Shown here: in pieces, positions 1 through 20,028 of the stretch
Layout: the number at the start of each line of letters is the position of its first letter
Numbering within the stretch: the stretch's first letter is position 1
NCBI GenBank assembly: GCA_964035545.1
Contig: OZ037766.1
Span: forward strand, 5,123,722-5,187,721
Direction: 5' to 3'
DNA: 64,000 nt
From: Bugula neritina
Lineage: Eukaryota; Bryozoa; Gymnolaemata; Cheilostomatida; Bugulidae
Program-made: the position numbers and the translations under genes
Notes under the pieces: generated by a model
The model's database searches: none
What the model saw: only the letters and a program-made list of their open reading frames with translations
What the model was told of the DNA's origin: nothing

Positions 1-1038
1 AAATTTGAGGTTTTTTGCTTAATAAAATTTTCATAACCAAGTTTTCAAGTTTTGGGCATTAGAATAAGCAACAATTTTGTTGATAAATATAGATATGGTA
101 AAATTTAAGAAACATCAAAATAAAATATTCAAAATTGGTTAGAAAGAGTCCAACACTGTAACCACTTTACTGCACGAAGCAGACTTATCAAAGTGTAAAT
201 TTACAAGTTAAATTTCTTATTTTATGTGTTTACTAAAAAATAAAACTGTGAGGTTGTTTGGTAACATTGAAAGAAATATAAGTATCTAGCAAGAAGCCCC
301 ATGCTTTACATGAACTTGTATATTTATGAGTATTATAATTAAGTTATAGTCTAACCAAATTAGTTTGAAACAAATTAATTTTGATAAATCATAATGAATT
401 ACCAGTATATTGTCAACTCATGGCTAACACAGCAGCATTTGGTACTCAAGTCAATCTATTATCACATCAAATTTCATGTCTCTGGCTGTACATTATATGT
501 AATATATCGTATTTGTTGAGAGTTTCAATTTACTAGGCATATAGATTCTGAAATGCTAAAAACATACATTGAGCAATTGAGGCTTGTTTGTTTTCTAAAA
601 GATTGTACAAATTTGTAAAAGATTGAATTAATTGTGTGTGTAAAGCCCACGAGATTCAAAAATTCTGTCACTTGTTTACTTTCATACAATTGTAAACATA
701 TCGTAACAATATGTAAGAATTGTCATTGTAAGAATAGTAGCAAACTGGGCGCCTATTAAATTACAGACTTGTTAGTATTCTATTCTACAAATAATATCCA
801 AATTGAATGCTGAAACGGCACAGGGCAAACACCGTGCATATAAGGAACTGTATCAACAAATGATACATTACTCTACCTATTTGATTTTTACACCAGTCCA
901 CACACTCATAACTGCTCAATGGTATCATTAACAAAGCAAGAATGCAAAATAATTATTTGAAATGCTAAAATATTTCGTTGAATGTTATTTACTTCATCAA
1001 TCTCTTTCTACTCAAGTCATTAGATTTTTAACTCAGAC

Positions 1039-1039
<1 letters not shown>

Positions 1040-1107
<68 letters not shown>

Positions 1108-1156
1108 CATATATATATATATATAACTATATATATATTTATATACATATATATAT

Positions 1157-1202
<46 letters not shown>

Positions 1203-1203
1203 T
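1040..1203. repeat. TA dinucleotide tract
   Basis: About 160 bases of nearly pure (TA)n, with a few interruptions such as TTATATACATA. It ends just before the hammerhead-like sequence. A second short ATATATACATATATATA patch lies at about 1318-1336, so the ribozyme-like sequence is flanked on both sides by TA-rich DNA. Confidence 0.95.
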
Positions 1204-1211
1204 TTAAATTA

Positions 1212-1287
1212 AATTACTCGATCAGGACGGCCTGATGAGCATAGTTTACTACACGAAACAAATTTGTAGTCATCTAAATGAGTGATT
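1212..1287 (+). ncRNA. Hammerhead ribozyme-like motif, type I, probably degenerate
   Basis: Seen: the invariant core CTGATGA (1232-1238) and GAAA (1255-1258) in the right order. Stem III is short: 1258-1260 pair with 1265-1267 around an AATT loop, and U1267-A1268 would be the cleavage dinucleotide. Stem I is inner (1229-1231 with 1269-1271), then an internal loop, then eight outer pairs (AATTACTC 1212-1219 with GAGTGATT 1280-1287, one G-U). Stem II (1239-1244 with 1249-1254, loop TTTA) has four pairs and two adjacent A/C mismatches, so activity may be reduced. Known: type I hammerheads with a very short stem III occur in small retroelements (retrozymes) and Penelope-like elements of animals. 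Inferred: this is a relic of such an element. Transcription is not shown. Confidence 0.72.
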
Positions 1288-1981
1288 TCCTAAATCCAAT
1301 ATAGTATAAATACCAAATATATATACATATATATAAAACGCTGAAAATGAATTAGCTAAACAAGTGGGTGCTATAATTCATAATAATATAAAGCTTGATT
1401 ATTTATAAAGTTGTTAGGCATGTGACCACAACATGGACAAGCAAGTTCTAGCACGAGAATACAACTCAAAAGTAGCACCTGGATTTAGTCTTCTCTAAAG
1501 TTAGAATAGACTTTATCATGGTACTCTGTAGCACATGTATACTACTATTCAAAATCATATATGCATAGCCCTAATAACTGCTAATGTGTGATTGCACATA
1601 TTAGCAGTTGTTGCTATTATTGATGTATTTATAGCATTATTATTGCTACCTATATCGTATGATATTACATCATGTTACATAGCCTATGATACATTATATT
1701 ATATTGTATATAATGTTGCAGAGTGATGTCTAGGCTAAGTTGAATTCTTGTTGCACTAAAATGCAATTTTGACGCAGCCCCCAACTGCTCATACAGGAGT
1801 AAATTGTGCATGTTAAAGATGACAACTCCAAATTAAACAAATATGCTAATGTTCAATGTTGTCTAGCAAACGTAAATAAGACGTGGAATTACAATGAAAA
1901 CTTATTTATTTTATAAACTAAAGTAGTGGTTTTTACTCTATCTTCTTACACAAATATAGAAGTAAATAAATATGAGCTTAC

Positions 1982-4802
1982 TTTTTTGGGTGCTGAAGAC
2001 AGCTTTGAAGCTTCCCGGGATTGTTTTTGATGCTGACGAAGAATGGAAAGGTCACTCTGAAGGTTATTTGTAGCAAGTAACTGCTGACTACATTGCTGCT
2101 TTCTTTTACTCTGCTCTACAGCAGCAGCACATCGCTTCAGGGCTTCACTGGCAGAGCCAGTGGATAAGAAAGAGAAATTGCCTTGGAAACCTGCACCGTC
2201 ATCTGATAAAATGAAAACAGCAGGTATTTTGAAATTAATATATTCTGGTTATGTATAAAAAACATAAATAGATTGCCAGAAATAAATAACTTCTGAAAAT
2301 AAGATTTAATACATAGCTAATTATTCTGACATCTAAGATATAATCATTATATATAGTGAAAACAACTCAAGGTTTTAAAATTCTGTATCATGTCATAAGA
2401 AAAATTATGCCTATATTATATTCACTAAAACATAAACATAATTTTATAGTAAATGGGGTGGGTAAAATTGATGTTTTCAAGCTAAGTACACATGTGTGCG
2501 TTACCTTTTCTACTTCCGCTTTGAGCAGCATCAAATAAAAGAGAGGATACTGGCATTGCATTATTCTTCATAAGTTCTTTGGAAGAAATCATTGTAACTG
2601 TAAATCCCATCAAAATACACATTTATTAACAATATTACTGCATTACTATCACCGTTAACGACAGTGAAAAATGTTTAAACATTTTATTGAATACAAAGAG
2701 AATGAGCGATACTTCTTAGAACCTTCAGTTGAATGAATAATGCAGCATTAATTGGCTTTTTAAATTCAACTTGAATAGTAGTTAATCCTTACTCCTAGTG
2801 CAATATAGGCCATAGAGAATGCTGAAAATTATTATTTAATAAGACAACTCCAAATCATAATTACAGATAATTTTGTGTTTAGAGCATATATAGCATAATT
2901 ATCAAGTTTGAAGGTGAAAATATTAATTAAATTTAGAAGAGAAATTAAAAACACACTAGAGAAAAACTAATGGATCATCTGTTCTCAATCAGTTATTGCT
3001 GCAAAAGTATTTATTGTAAATCTACATAACATTTTTTTTCTTTTTCAATCATGATGACCTAATGTGACATGGAAAACCACTTAATGCAGCACTTTAAAAG
3101 AATTAATTCTTGTCATAGAAATGCCATTAATATCAAGAATGCTTGAGTCATTATTAGCAACTTTATTTTAGAAAAAATTAATGAGCTTTTCCTTAGCATG
3201 AATAAGTCACTACAAATCCAAAAACGTCGTTTAGTTTTGCAAAGCGAGCTCAGTAACTCATCACCAAACATATGACACATTCAGTCAAATGACCACATTC
3301 TGCTCTACATTCAAAGCATGTTTGAAGAATATTGAATTTCTTACCTTTAGAGCATTGCAAGTCATTACTATTCAGTGCTTCGTCAGGAGATACAGTGCGG
3401 GATAACTCCTTATCAGAATTCTCATTTTGAGAGACTGATAGATGTGGAAGATGAAGAGCCGTAGAAGAGAGCAACTTATCCGTTACATTTCTGACAGCAT
3501 AAGAACTTCGCCATTCGTTGGAAACCATAGGTTCCTTCTCAGATAAATCAGTATCTTTTGGAATACTAGTAGGAATGCTATTTGAAGTCACAGGTACAAC
3601 AACTCCACAACTTTTGTCAATTCCTGAATCTAAGTGATACGAGAAAGATGGCAGATTAGAGAAACTAGCCGGAATATTTGTTAGATGAGCAGCTTGCAGC
3701 AAAGACATCATGCTGTCAGGTAACATGGCTGACGTCACATGACCTTGGCTCGTAATATTATTGGGCAACAGGCATGTAAGCGGGAGATGGTTAGGAATGT
3801 ATGTGTTTAGCTGGGATCCTACAGGCTGAACTGCTACAGACGGATGGGTTGCAGTATCCTCTTCCTTATTTTGAGAAACCTGGGTATTGCTGTAAGACTG
3901 TCTTAAGACATGAAGAGCATCAGACTCTAAAGTAGAACCTAGAAAAATACAATTAAGACTTGGAACTGAATATTTAAGGTTATGAAAGTTGTAATCTGTT
4001 ATGTTTTGTGTTTAGTTGTGATAACATGAATTTGAAGTAGTTTGTGTAACATATGACTGTATTGATAGAGCACTAGCAGGCAACTGACTAACAGGGATGA
4101 GTAAATACAATGACAACTGATCATGTGGTAATAATAACAGTTTACATAAGAATGAATGACAAACCACTAATAAGAATATGAGTATATAATGGTGAACAAA
4201 TATATTACAGAACTAAGCTGCTAGTCAGGTTATGTAATTGTAAGAGTATCTATACCTATGTATCATAATATATGTAGTATTTCAGGCTTAGAATATTAGA
4301 ACCAAAGCAAATAAAAGTGTTGAGAGGAACAATAGCCTGTAACACTATTGTAACTGTTTTTAATAAGGCTCTGTTTATTGGAAAGAATCTACATTGTTGT
4401 GTTTTTGTTCTGAAATTGAAGCAAGATTTAAAATTTGTAAACAAGTATTGAATTTTCCGTAAATATTAACTTGTAACAGATGGGGAAATAGTCTATTTCC
4501 AACATTAACATTACATGACTTAAAATTTCTAATTGCATCACTTTTATAATTAAAATATAAACTTGATATATTATTGCCTTATTGCTATTGAATTTTAGTC
4601 AATGTTAAAATGTTTAATCTTGAAAAATATATAATAGCATGCATATACTTATTATTTCAAGTTATAAAATCGCCAACTAAACTTGAGACAGACCAGTGAC
4701 AGGTGTAGCATTTCTCTGGAGGGAAGACGAGTCAACTATAGCCTGGGGACCACAAGTATCTGAAGAAGAGCATGGGACGAGCAGAAGCATGGGCTCCTCC
4801 AT
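1982..4802 (-). CDS. Unrecognised serine-rich protein, 3' end outside window
   Basis: Minus-strand exons with consistent phase: 4694-4812 (ATG at 4802), 3345-3938, 2505-2597 and 1982-2202, ending at a GTAAGC donor, so the gene continues past the left edge. The visible part is 339 codons. The start MEEPMLLLVPCSSSDT follows an acceptor ten bases upstream, so the 5' leader is spliced. A candidate leader exon ends near 6692 at a GTAAGT donor. The donor at 4694 (GTCTGT) is weak and was chosen because it keeps phase. The protein is rich in Ser, Thr, Asn and Gln with no hydrophobic segment. Its last visible exon has a Lys/Gln/Ala-rich, helix-prone stretch (SASEALKRCAAAVEQSKRKQ). I recognise no domain; it may be a disordered nuclear protein, but that is a guess. 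Confidence 0.55.
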
Positions 4803-4812
4803 TTATGAACAT

Positions 4813-7780
4813 CTAAAATATTTGAACCAATATTAATAGATTTACTTAAATGAATACAAATGCAGCAACAAGCTTGTGGTGGGACACTTCACACTTTCTT
4901 GGAAATAGAATTTGTATACTTGTACATCTATTTATGTAGAAATATGCTCCAATTTATGCTCCATTACTGCATCTACCTCCAATTTATAGGCTGCTAAAAC
5001 TGCGAATTTACACATGTTAAGCTGTTAGAAATCAGCACTGCTACAACTGAAAATGTAGAGAATAGTTTATAGATCTGCAAGTGATTTACATTTAGCAGCC
5101 ATAGATAGCTGTGCTGGAATAATTGAGGCAATTTTTATGTTAGACTAGTTGTTGCTAGCAGCTTTATGCTCACGGGATTACCTTACAGAGTTTTAACAAA
5201 TATTTTGCTAACTGTTTTTTAATATTTGATTTCCCTTCATTTATTGGCAGCTTCCAGAAAACATTAGCAATTGTGTTCTTATTATATGATTAATTTTGTA
5301 AGCCAAAAGCATACTTTTCCGAAACAGTACCCTCCATTATATTGAAACAATTACATGTGTTCAGATAACACACCACCGAAGATTTAGCTGAGATTTTCAA
5401 CACTGGAGTTGATACTACTTCGTGACTACCAGCACCACGATGGGAAGATTAGTTGATGTTATTGTGTCACAGTGACTGTTACTATATTTAAACCACAATT
5501 CAGTATACAATTACTAAATTTCTCCACAAATGAACCCAACACATTACCAGCCACAAGTGCTTGACTATGACATTGATGATTGCAAAACCAGAGGTGTTTA
5601 GATTTTAGAGGCTTCTTTATTAGACAGATAGATGAATAAGGGACAGGAGATGGGTGAAAAGTTTTTGTTTAAAATTATGCTTGAAATAAGTTCTAAGAAA
5701 CCTTCAAAACACGGTAACACTGGACAGACACTGGCCAATAGATGATTAGCGAATGCTAAGAGCATATTTATCAAATGCAGCTTGAATTTATGGTTGGCCA
5801 AGCCACTAATTAAAGACAAGACAATGTAGGAATAACAAATTATATACAGTTACGTTGGTCTCAGAAACTATATGGGAGTAGAAACCAAGTTTACTGAATC
5901 AGAAGAATTGAATAGTGTGGAAAATCATCATGAGAGATGATTGTTTATTGGTCAATAAGTTCAACAACAGATATTCAACATCATAGATAATTGCAGCAAG
6001 GTAAATCAGCTGCTACTTTTCACATAGCTTAGCTATCTTATTTATTATATTAAAATTTAAGGCAGCCACAGGCAAGTAATTTCATTTGCAATAATATTAC
6101 GCAGGTATACTTAAATACAGAAAGGTGGGGGTGAAAAGCTGTTGGACTTAAGCTTCAAGCAAAAGATTGTATCGCAAAAAGTTATTTGTTTATAAATTAA
6201 AGACATCTACAGCCCAAACTTTAAAGCAATAATCAAGAACCTGAGCCAAGCCACTATACTCTAGTACATCATGTAATCAAACATTCTATTTTCCTGATAT
6301 ATAAAAAATCAGGTTTTAAACTTGATAGTTTTTCCTAATTATTTTAAGTAGAATAAAAGTTTCAATAGGATTAACTCATGTTGTTAACTAGTATTACAAT
6401 GTATTGTGGCTGTCAGGATAACAAGTTCAAGGGCAAACAAGAATAACAATGAGCTAAAATAGATCAACATTTCCTTATAGGCTACTATATAAGGACGAAA
6501 TCTACCAACACAAGAGATTTCATTGTAACAAATCTACATGCTGCCGATTGAGCATGGTATGACCTTCTGACAGCAATAGACCAGAGTGTAAATTTCAAGA
6601 TGAACTATGAGATGAGGTAGTAGAATATAACTAGAAGTAAAGTGAAATATAATACCTGAGAAGATCAGTAACAGAGGAAGATGCGAGGTGAAACTTACAC
6701 CGTTGACCTTCGGCTTCTGCAATGAATGAACAAGCGAGTCAGCGTGTAGATGTGGCAGCAGGCTTTACTTATATTGGATGGAAATATGCTGCAGCAGTGG
6801 TTCACTAATGAGTTGTAACATTTATTACAGTGGAAATGAGGCTGCCAAACCGTAAAGGGCTTTATAGTTTACAAACTGTTGCTTATTATAAACAGGTGCG
6901 CAGTTTCATTGGTTTGCTTCACACAGTATGCATGTCATTAGCAGATCTGGTTTTAATACCAAAGCCTGCGTAGCTATAAGGAGCCGTATTGAATAGAATA
7001 TCTTAGTACTGCAAGAGAAGAAAGATGCTAAACGGGCAGGTGGGAGTAATGGTTGCTCAAGCAGAATCAAACTACAGCTAATATCATTTTCCAGACTTAT
7101 TTCAAATAAATGAGAAAATGCTTACAAATTTTCAAGTGATGTAAAGATCGTCGTAAAATGTAAAAAATATTGATAAGTCATATTCTTTGGTGGAATTTAC
7201 AAATCTGAATCTAATTAAAGGTAAGCTTATTATAAAGAAGAATTTATTTTTATTCTAAAAACTTAATAAAGCATTTGTAATGCAGAATAAATTCACTGGG
7301 CTAATTTCTTGAAACTCTAGAAGTTTGCACCATTCGCAAAACATTTGACAGTCTATTGAGTGTGTCTTGATTTGGATAAAATTATGGGACAAAGGCATTT
7401 GATTATTATTATTAATATTATTGAGCAAAATTACTAAACGCAAAATACAAATAGCTAGATCTACTTTTACTAATCATTATAAAAACAGAAACGAACCATA
7501 ATTATAGTTTAAAACTGAAGATATACTCTTGAAGCAAAATTAGTTGAGAAAATAGCAAAGCTTAAAAACCTGACTTTTTGCGGAGACATTGATGCACAAA
7601 ATTGCACAAGTGTGGAATACACTACATATTCTCACCTCAAAATAGTTGAAAACATGGCATCAGCTTATTAATATCTAACATGAATGAGTGGGGTTGAAAG
7701 AAGTTTTTAAAATTGCAAACAGTGTGCCAAATTAAGAATCATGTAAATGCCAAGCGGACAGAAAAAACAAGAAAAAAGCG
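4813..7780. other. Spacer between LRRC40 3' end and the unrecognised gene
   Basis: Both flanking genes read on the minus strand, so this holds the promoter and leader of the left gene. One candidate minus-strand leader exon lies around 6692-6709, with a CAG acceptor-like end on one side and a GTAAGT donor on the other. Otherwise I see only AT-rich DNA. Short open frames here lack splice support. Confidence 0.5.
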
Positions 7781-7786
7781 TTTATT
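7781..7786 (-). terminator. Poly(A) signal of LRRC40
   Basis: AATAAA on the minus strand, about 30 bases after the LRRC40 stop codon. That implies a very short 3' untranslated region. Confidence 0.6.
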
Positions 7787-7816
7787 TTGAGTTTGAGTAA
7801 CATTGTAGACTAGAGT

Positions 7817-15969
<8,153 letters not shown>

Positions 15970-16734
15970 GATTTTAGTTGTGTCTCCTTGGACACTCTAA
16001 AAACTATATAAGCACTCCCTTACGATATTAACATGAAAGGATTTATTGCTTAGCATAAACAAATCTCCTCAACTTTTTAAATACATATACTAAAGCTCTA
16101 CTTTCTAAACAGTTAAATTACTATTATTTTAAATAGCCCATTTGTATCTAGCAACTGGTAAAACGGAATAGATTAAACTGTGGAACTATTATAATGTAAC
16201 AGCAATGTAATCAAACTTAAAATTCATCAGAAAATATTGCAGACACTTGTTATTACTTAATGAAAATCTTAACTGCATTGATTAGCAACAAGCTTTGAAA
16301 TACAACTTCAGAAAAAAATCAGTAAATACCTCAGAAGCTAATATAACACCAATCTAAATTACTTCAACAAAAATAAGAAAACTTTGGCACATACTTTGTA
16401 AACAATAGCAAGTAGCTCAAAGCTATATATGTCACAATGAGTAACATGTAGTTACAACAGTTACACAAGTAGCGATGATAATAAAAACATGCATGGATGA
16501 ATGTGTTCATAGAACTAAAAAACAATTGGAGATGCTGTAGAGTTCAAGAACTAAACTTCAGTAATGCAGAAGAGCTAGATAAACTATAAGCCTAAGCGTG
16601 AAAGTAGAAGTAAATGCACACATCATACTGAGACTCTGACACACAGTGGCCGAAGGATTCTGGGTCATAATGGCAATCAGTATTACAATCACAATTCACA
16701 CGTGACTGTCACTTATTTATACCATAACTATTAA

Positions 16735-18600
16735 TTTTAGGTATGAGTTATTACCAATACTATTAAATAATTAGTATTACTAATAGTAATTATTAATTCG
16801 TATTAGTATGAGTATTTCATACTAGCAGCATATTCATATTGATATTCACTCCCTAGTCCTATCACTATCAGTATGAGTATAAATATTACTATCAGTGTAT
16901 CACTGAGGCCATCGGTTTGAATAATTATTAATTTGATATTGGATGCTTTAATTTAAACGATTTAAATTATCATTATGTGCAAGATTAAGGTTGCGTATTC
17001 ATATTGAATTTGTCATTGGTAATTGAGTTTGTAATTATATTACTATTAGTATCAGCTTTGCCGGAAATTTGAAATTCATTCAAATACTAATAGTGACAGT
17101 AAATGCTGAAAGTTGAACTTAATAATAATCATACTCATAACCAGTGATAATGTAAAACTAAAACTAAAAGTAAAAGTAAATGCTTCAGTTGGAATTTCAG
17201 AAACATTCAAAGTGACTTATTGCATTTAACTTCATTGTTTAATCACATAATGATAAGATTAATAACATTAATAATCATTCAGAATCAGCTTCACATTGAT
17301 GATTGAGTTTGACAATGACATACTGATACTCATAGTCATACTCATAGTGATAGGCACTTGATGACAGTGGCTTGCGAGCTACAAATTAAAAAAACACGCT
17401 CACGCTGTAAGACTAAGTGTAAAGTTTCAGTATCTACTAATAGTAATACTATTACTATTAGTATTACTAATGAAAAGTAATATTAATATTCATACTGATA
17501 CTCATACTGATATTCATACTGAGTAGAGTATGATCCTCATAATGGCAAAACACACATAATAAATATAATAATTATAATCATAATGATATATGATTATGAT
17601 AAAACCAATGGACTGGAAAATATGTATAGTGTATATGTTGGGATATGTTGTTTGAGTATAGAAAAATTACCCAACTTAAACTTGCCCCCTAGTCGAAAAA
17701 TTGTAATTAGAGAGTAGATTAATTACTCCATCAGAGGGTTAAACTTTAAAGGCCAAAGGGCAATATCATAATAATATTATTGAGGTTGAAGAATTGTTAA
17801 AACAAAGTGCTCAAGTTGAATCGTGATTATGCTCTTAACAAAACTTGGTAAAAGCAAAGAGAATATTATAACCAATGAACTCTGTAATACTAATATTATA
17901 ACCAATAATGATTATAATCGCTGAACTGGAAAAGACCAATAATATTGTTGAGTTCATTTGCTAGAACCAATGAATTCAAAGTCGCAGTCAGAACTGAGGC
18001 TTCAGTGGCTAACTGTCACTTTCTGCTTCGAGTAGTTCTATAAGCAGCTCCGAGTTGGTAGTGAATGAGTGCAATAGTTTAAAGTTCTTTAATTTATAGT
18101 TGGGGGTTATTAAAGCCCCCAACTACAAACTCAAAAACTTTAAATTATTGCACTAATTCGCTACCAACTTGCAGCGGCTTAAAAATCATTTTGCTATTTC
18201 AGTGCATTAATTTAAACTTCCCCTAAAGGCTCAAGTCATTCAACAAATTCTTAGAGTCTTAGACTCTAAGTTAGAGCAAGTTAGTTTACCCAAGTTTAAT
18301 TTCAAGTTGAGAATGAATGTTTTAAATTTATATCATTTTGTTACTATTACTATTAGTATTAGTATTACTAGTTATTAAACTTAATTATAATAATAATTAT
18401 TATGATTATTGCCATCAGCTATGCCTTAGCCTATCATTATCAATATGAATATCATTATCATACTATCACAGTATCAGTATCATAGGCATACCGCATACCA
18501 ATAATAATACTAATAGTAATGGTAATAGTGATACTAATAGTAATAGCAATACTGACATTTTACTGAGTATTACTATTACTATAAGTATTAATATTATCAT
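16735..18600. repeat. TAATACTAATAGT-type low-complexity DNA, spacer 1
   Basis: Dispersed tracts of words such as ATTACTATTAGTATTACTA and CTAATAGTAATAG (about 16740-16820, 17435-17520, 18345-18380, 18495-18600), mixed with TATCACTATCAGTATGAG-type runs. The same vocabulary returns in the other two divergent spacers. Confidence 0.75.
18042..18180. repeat. Near-perfect palindrome, 67-bp arms
   Basis: Left arm 18042-18108 and right arm 18114-18180 are imperfect reverse complements (for example TAGTTGGGGG against CCCCCAACTA), with about a 5-base loop. It could be a small foldback/MITE, or a hairpin-forming site between the two promoters. Confidence 0.8.
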
Positions 18601-20028
18601 AACTAGTCGATTTCAAGAGCCTGCATTATGATTATGATCATAATCATTGTGGAATTGTTTGTAACTTTAAGTGATTCAACTATAAAATTCATTTATAAAT
18701 TCTAATTGTCACTTCTCACCTCAACCTCTGACTTTAAAATTGAAGGATAAACAAACCACTAACTATGAAAACTAAAAGGATTGTAAATATTCTAGTTTTC
18801 TAGCATTTTACTGTAAGCTTCTATAACTATAATAAAATATTTCTTTAAATTAAATTTGACTGCATTTGGATACCACAGATTATTGAAGTTGTCGCCCTAA
18901 CTAATAGGTTAAGTTTTTAAATCAGGGTAGAATACTTACATTTAGGTACTATCAAAGCTTTAAACTTTGTGGCAGCAGTGAGACAACCTAATCCCAGGAG
19001 AAAATTGTTGTTCCCCAAGAGCAAACCTCAGCTAACCTAAGGCTTCAATAGAGATAAACAAACGGCAGGCACTGGAGGCTTTAATGGCATGGTGAGGAAA
19101 GAAAACTCCCACAAGTTACTCATAGCCTCAGGGTTTCACCCTACAATAGCATTCAACATGTATATTAAAAGCCAACCAATGAGAAGCAACTTCTGAGCTG
19201 TTACTGGAGATCAGGCCTAGGACTATGAGAAGACAGCTTATATAATAGGAATATTGGGAATTAAATATGGGATAACTCTGGGAGAAGCACCAGCCCACCC
19301 TATTGCTCAGTGGAAGGACTGCCACACTACGTTGTAGATGCAAGTGGAGTGTCTTGTCAATGTGACATGCTACCAGCCTAAAGCAGATCAGCATGACTGT
19401 GGAAACCTATGCTTCTAATCCTTCATTTGCACCTTGCAGCACCACTTACCTGCAGTAGATGCACCCACACCAAAACTTTAGCACTGGTTACGAATCAATA
19501 CCTGCATATTTTTTATTCTACTATTCATTTATTATAAATAAGGTTACCCTTTTATGTTTGATTAGCTAGAGCTAAAACTATCAATTTATTTGTTTATTTG
19601 AACTGTGAAATATATTTAAATAACCCCTACAAGTTTCATTACATGTATGTATTGTTGATGTTGATATATGTATTGGTTCTATCAGACTTGTATATAAAAT
19701 CGAAATGACTACAGTTGATTAAGTTGTTGCTTGACTTGACTTTTAATTTTTATTTGCCTAGACCATAGTTTAACTTGACTTGGTTAGGCATTGACTTGAA
19801 ATTCTGTGACATCCACTCAACTGTTGTGACATGCTGACTTGTAGATATACAATGTGAACATAGCCACCCAAACCTGTTGAAATCAACATTAAAAGAGTCA
19901 AATTTAAGTTTTTGTTGCTGTAAATAAGTAATAACTAAAATGCTACTAACAATGAATCCTAATCAAGTTCAATATAACACATCAATATCTACAAGTTCAA
20001 GTTTTCGTTGCAGGAACAGAAGTGCAAA

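Larger units (their letters stand above)
1..1981. other. Non-coding region at left edge
   Basis: No convincing exon is seen on either strand. The stretch probably lies in the 3' part or a long intron of the minus-strand gene whose last visible exon ends at 1982 with a GTAAGC donor, so more exons are expected to the left of the window. It holds a long TA tract and a hammerhead ribozyme-like motif, listed separately. Confidence 0.6.
15970..20013. other. Divergent spacer, LRRC40 and ADAR promoters
   Basis: The two genes are head to head. An acceptor at about 20013 precedes the ADAR start by 15 bases, so ADAR has at least one non-coding leader exon somewhere here. A minus-strand acceptor near 15999 suggests the same for LRRC40. 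No coding exon is seen. Low-complexity DNA and a 67-bp-arm palindrome are listed separately. Confidence 0.55.

Noticed and set aside
3768-3768. Start of the minus-strand protein at this position
   Set aside because: The codon is TTG, and the frame is open further upstream to a good splice acceptor at 3939. A start at 4802 with ATG fits better.
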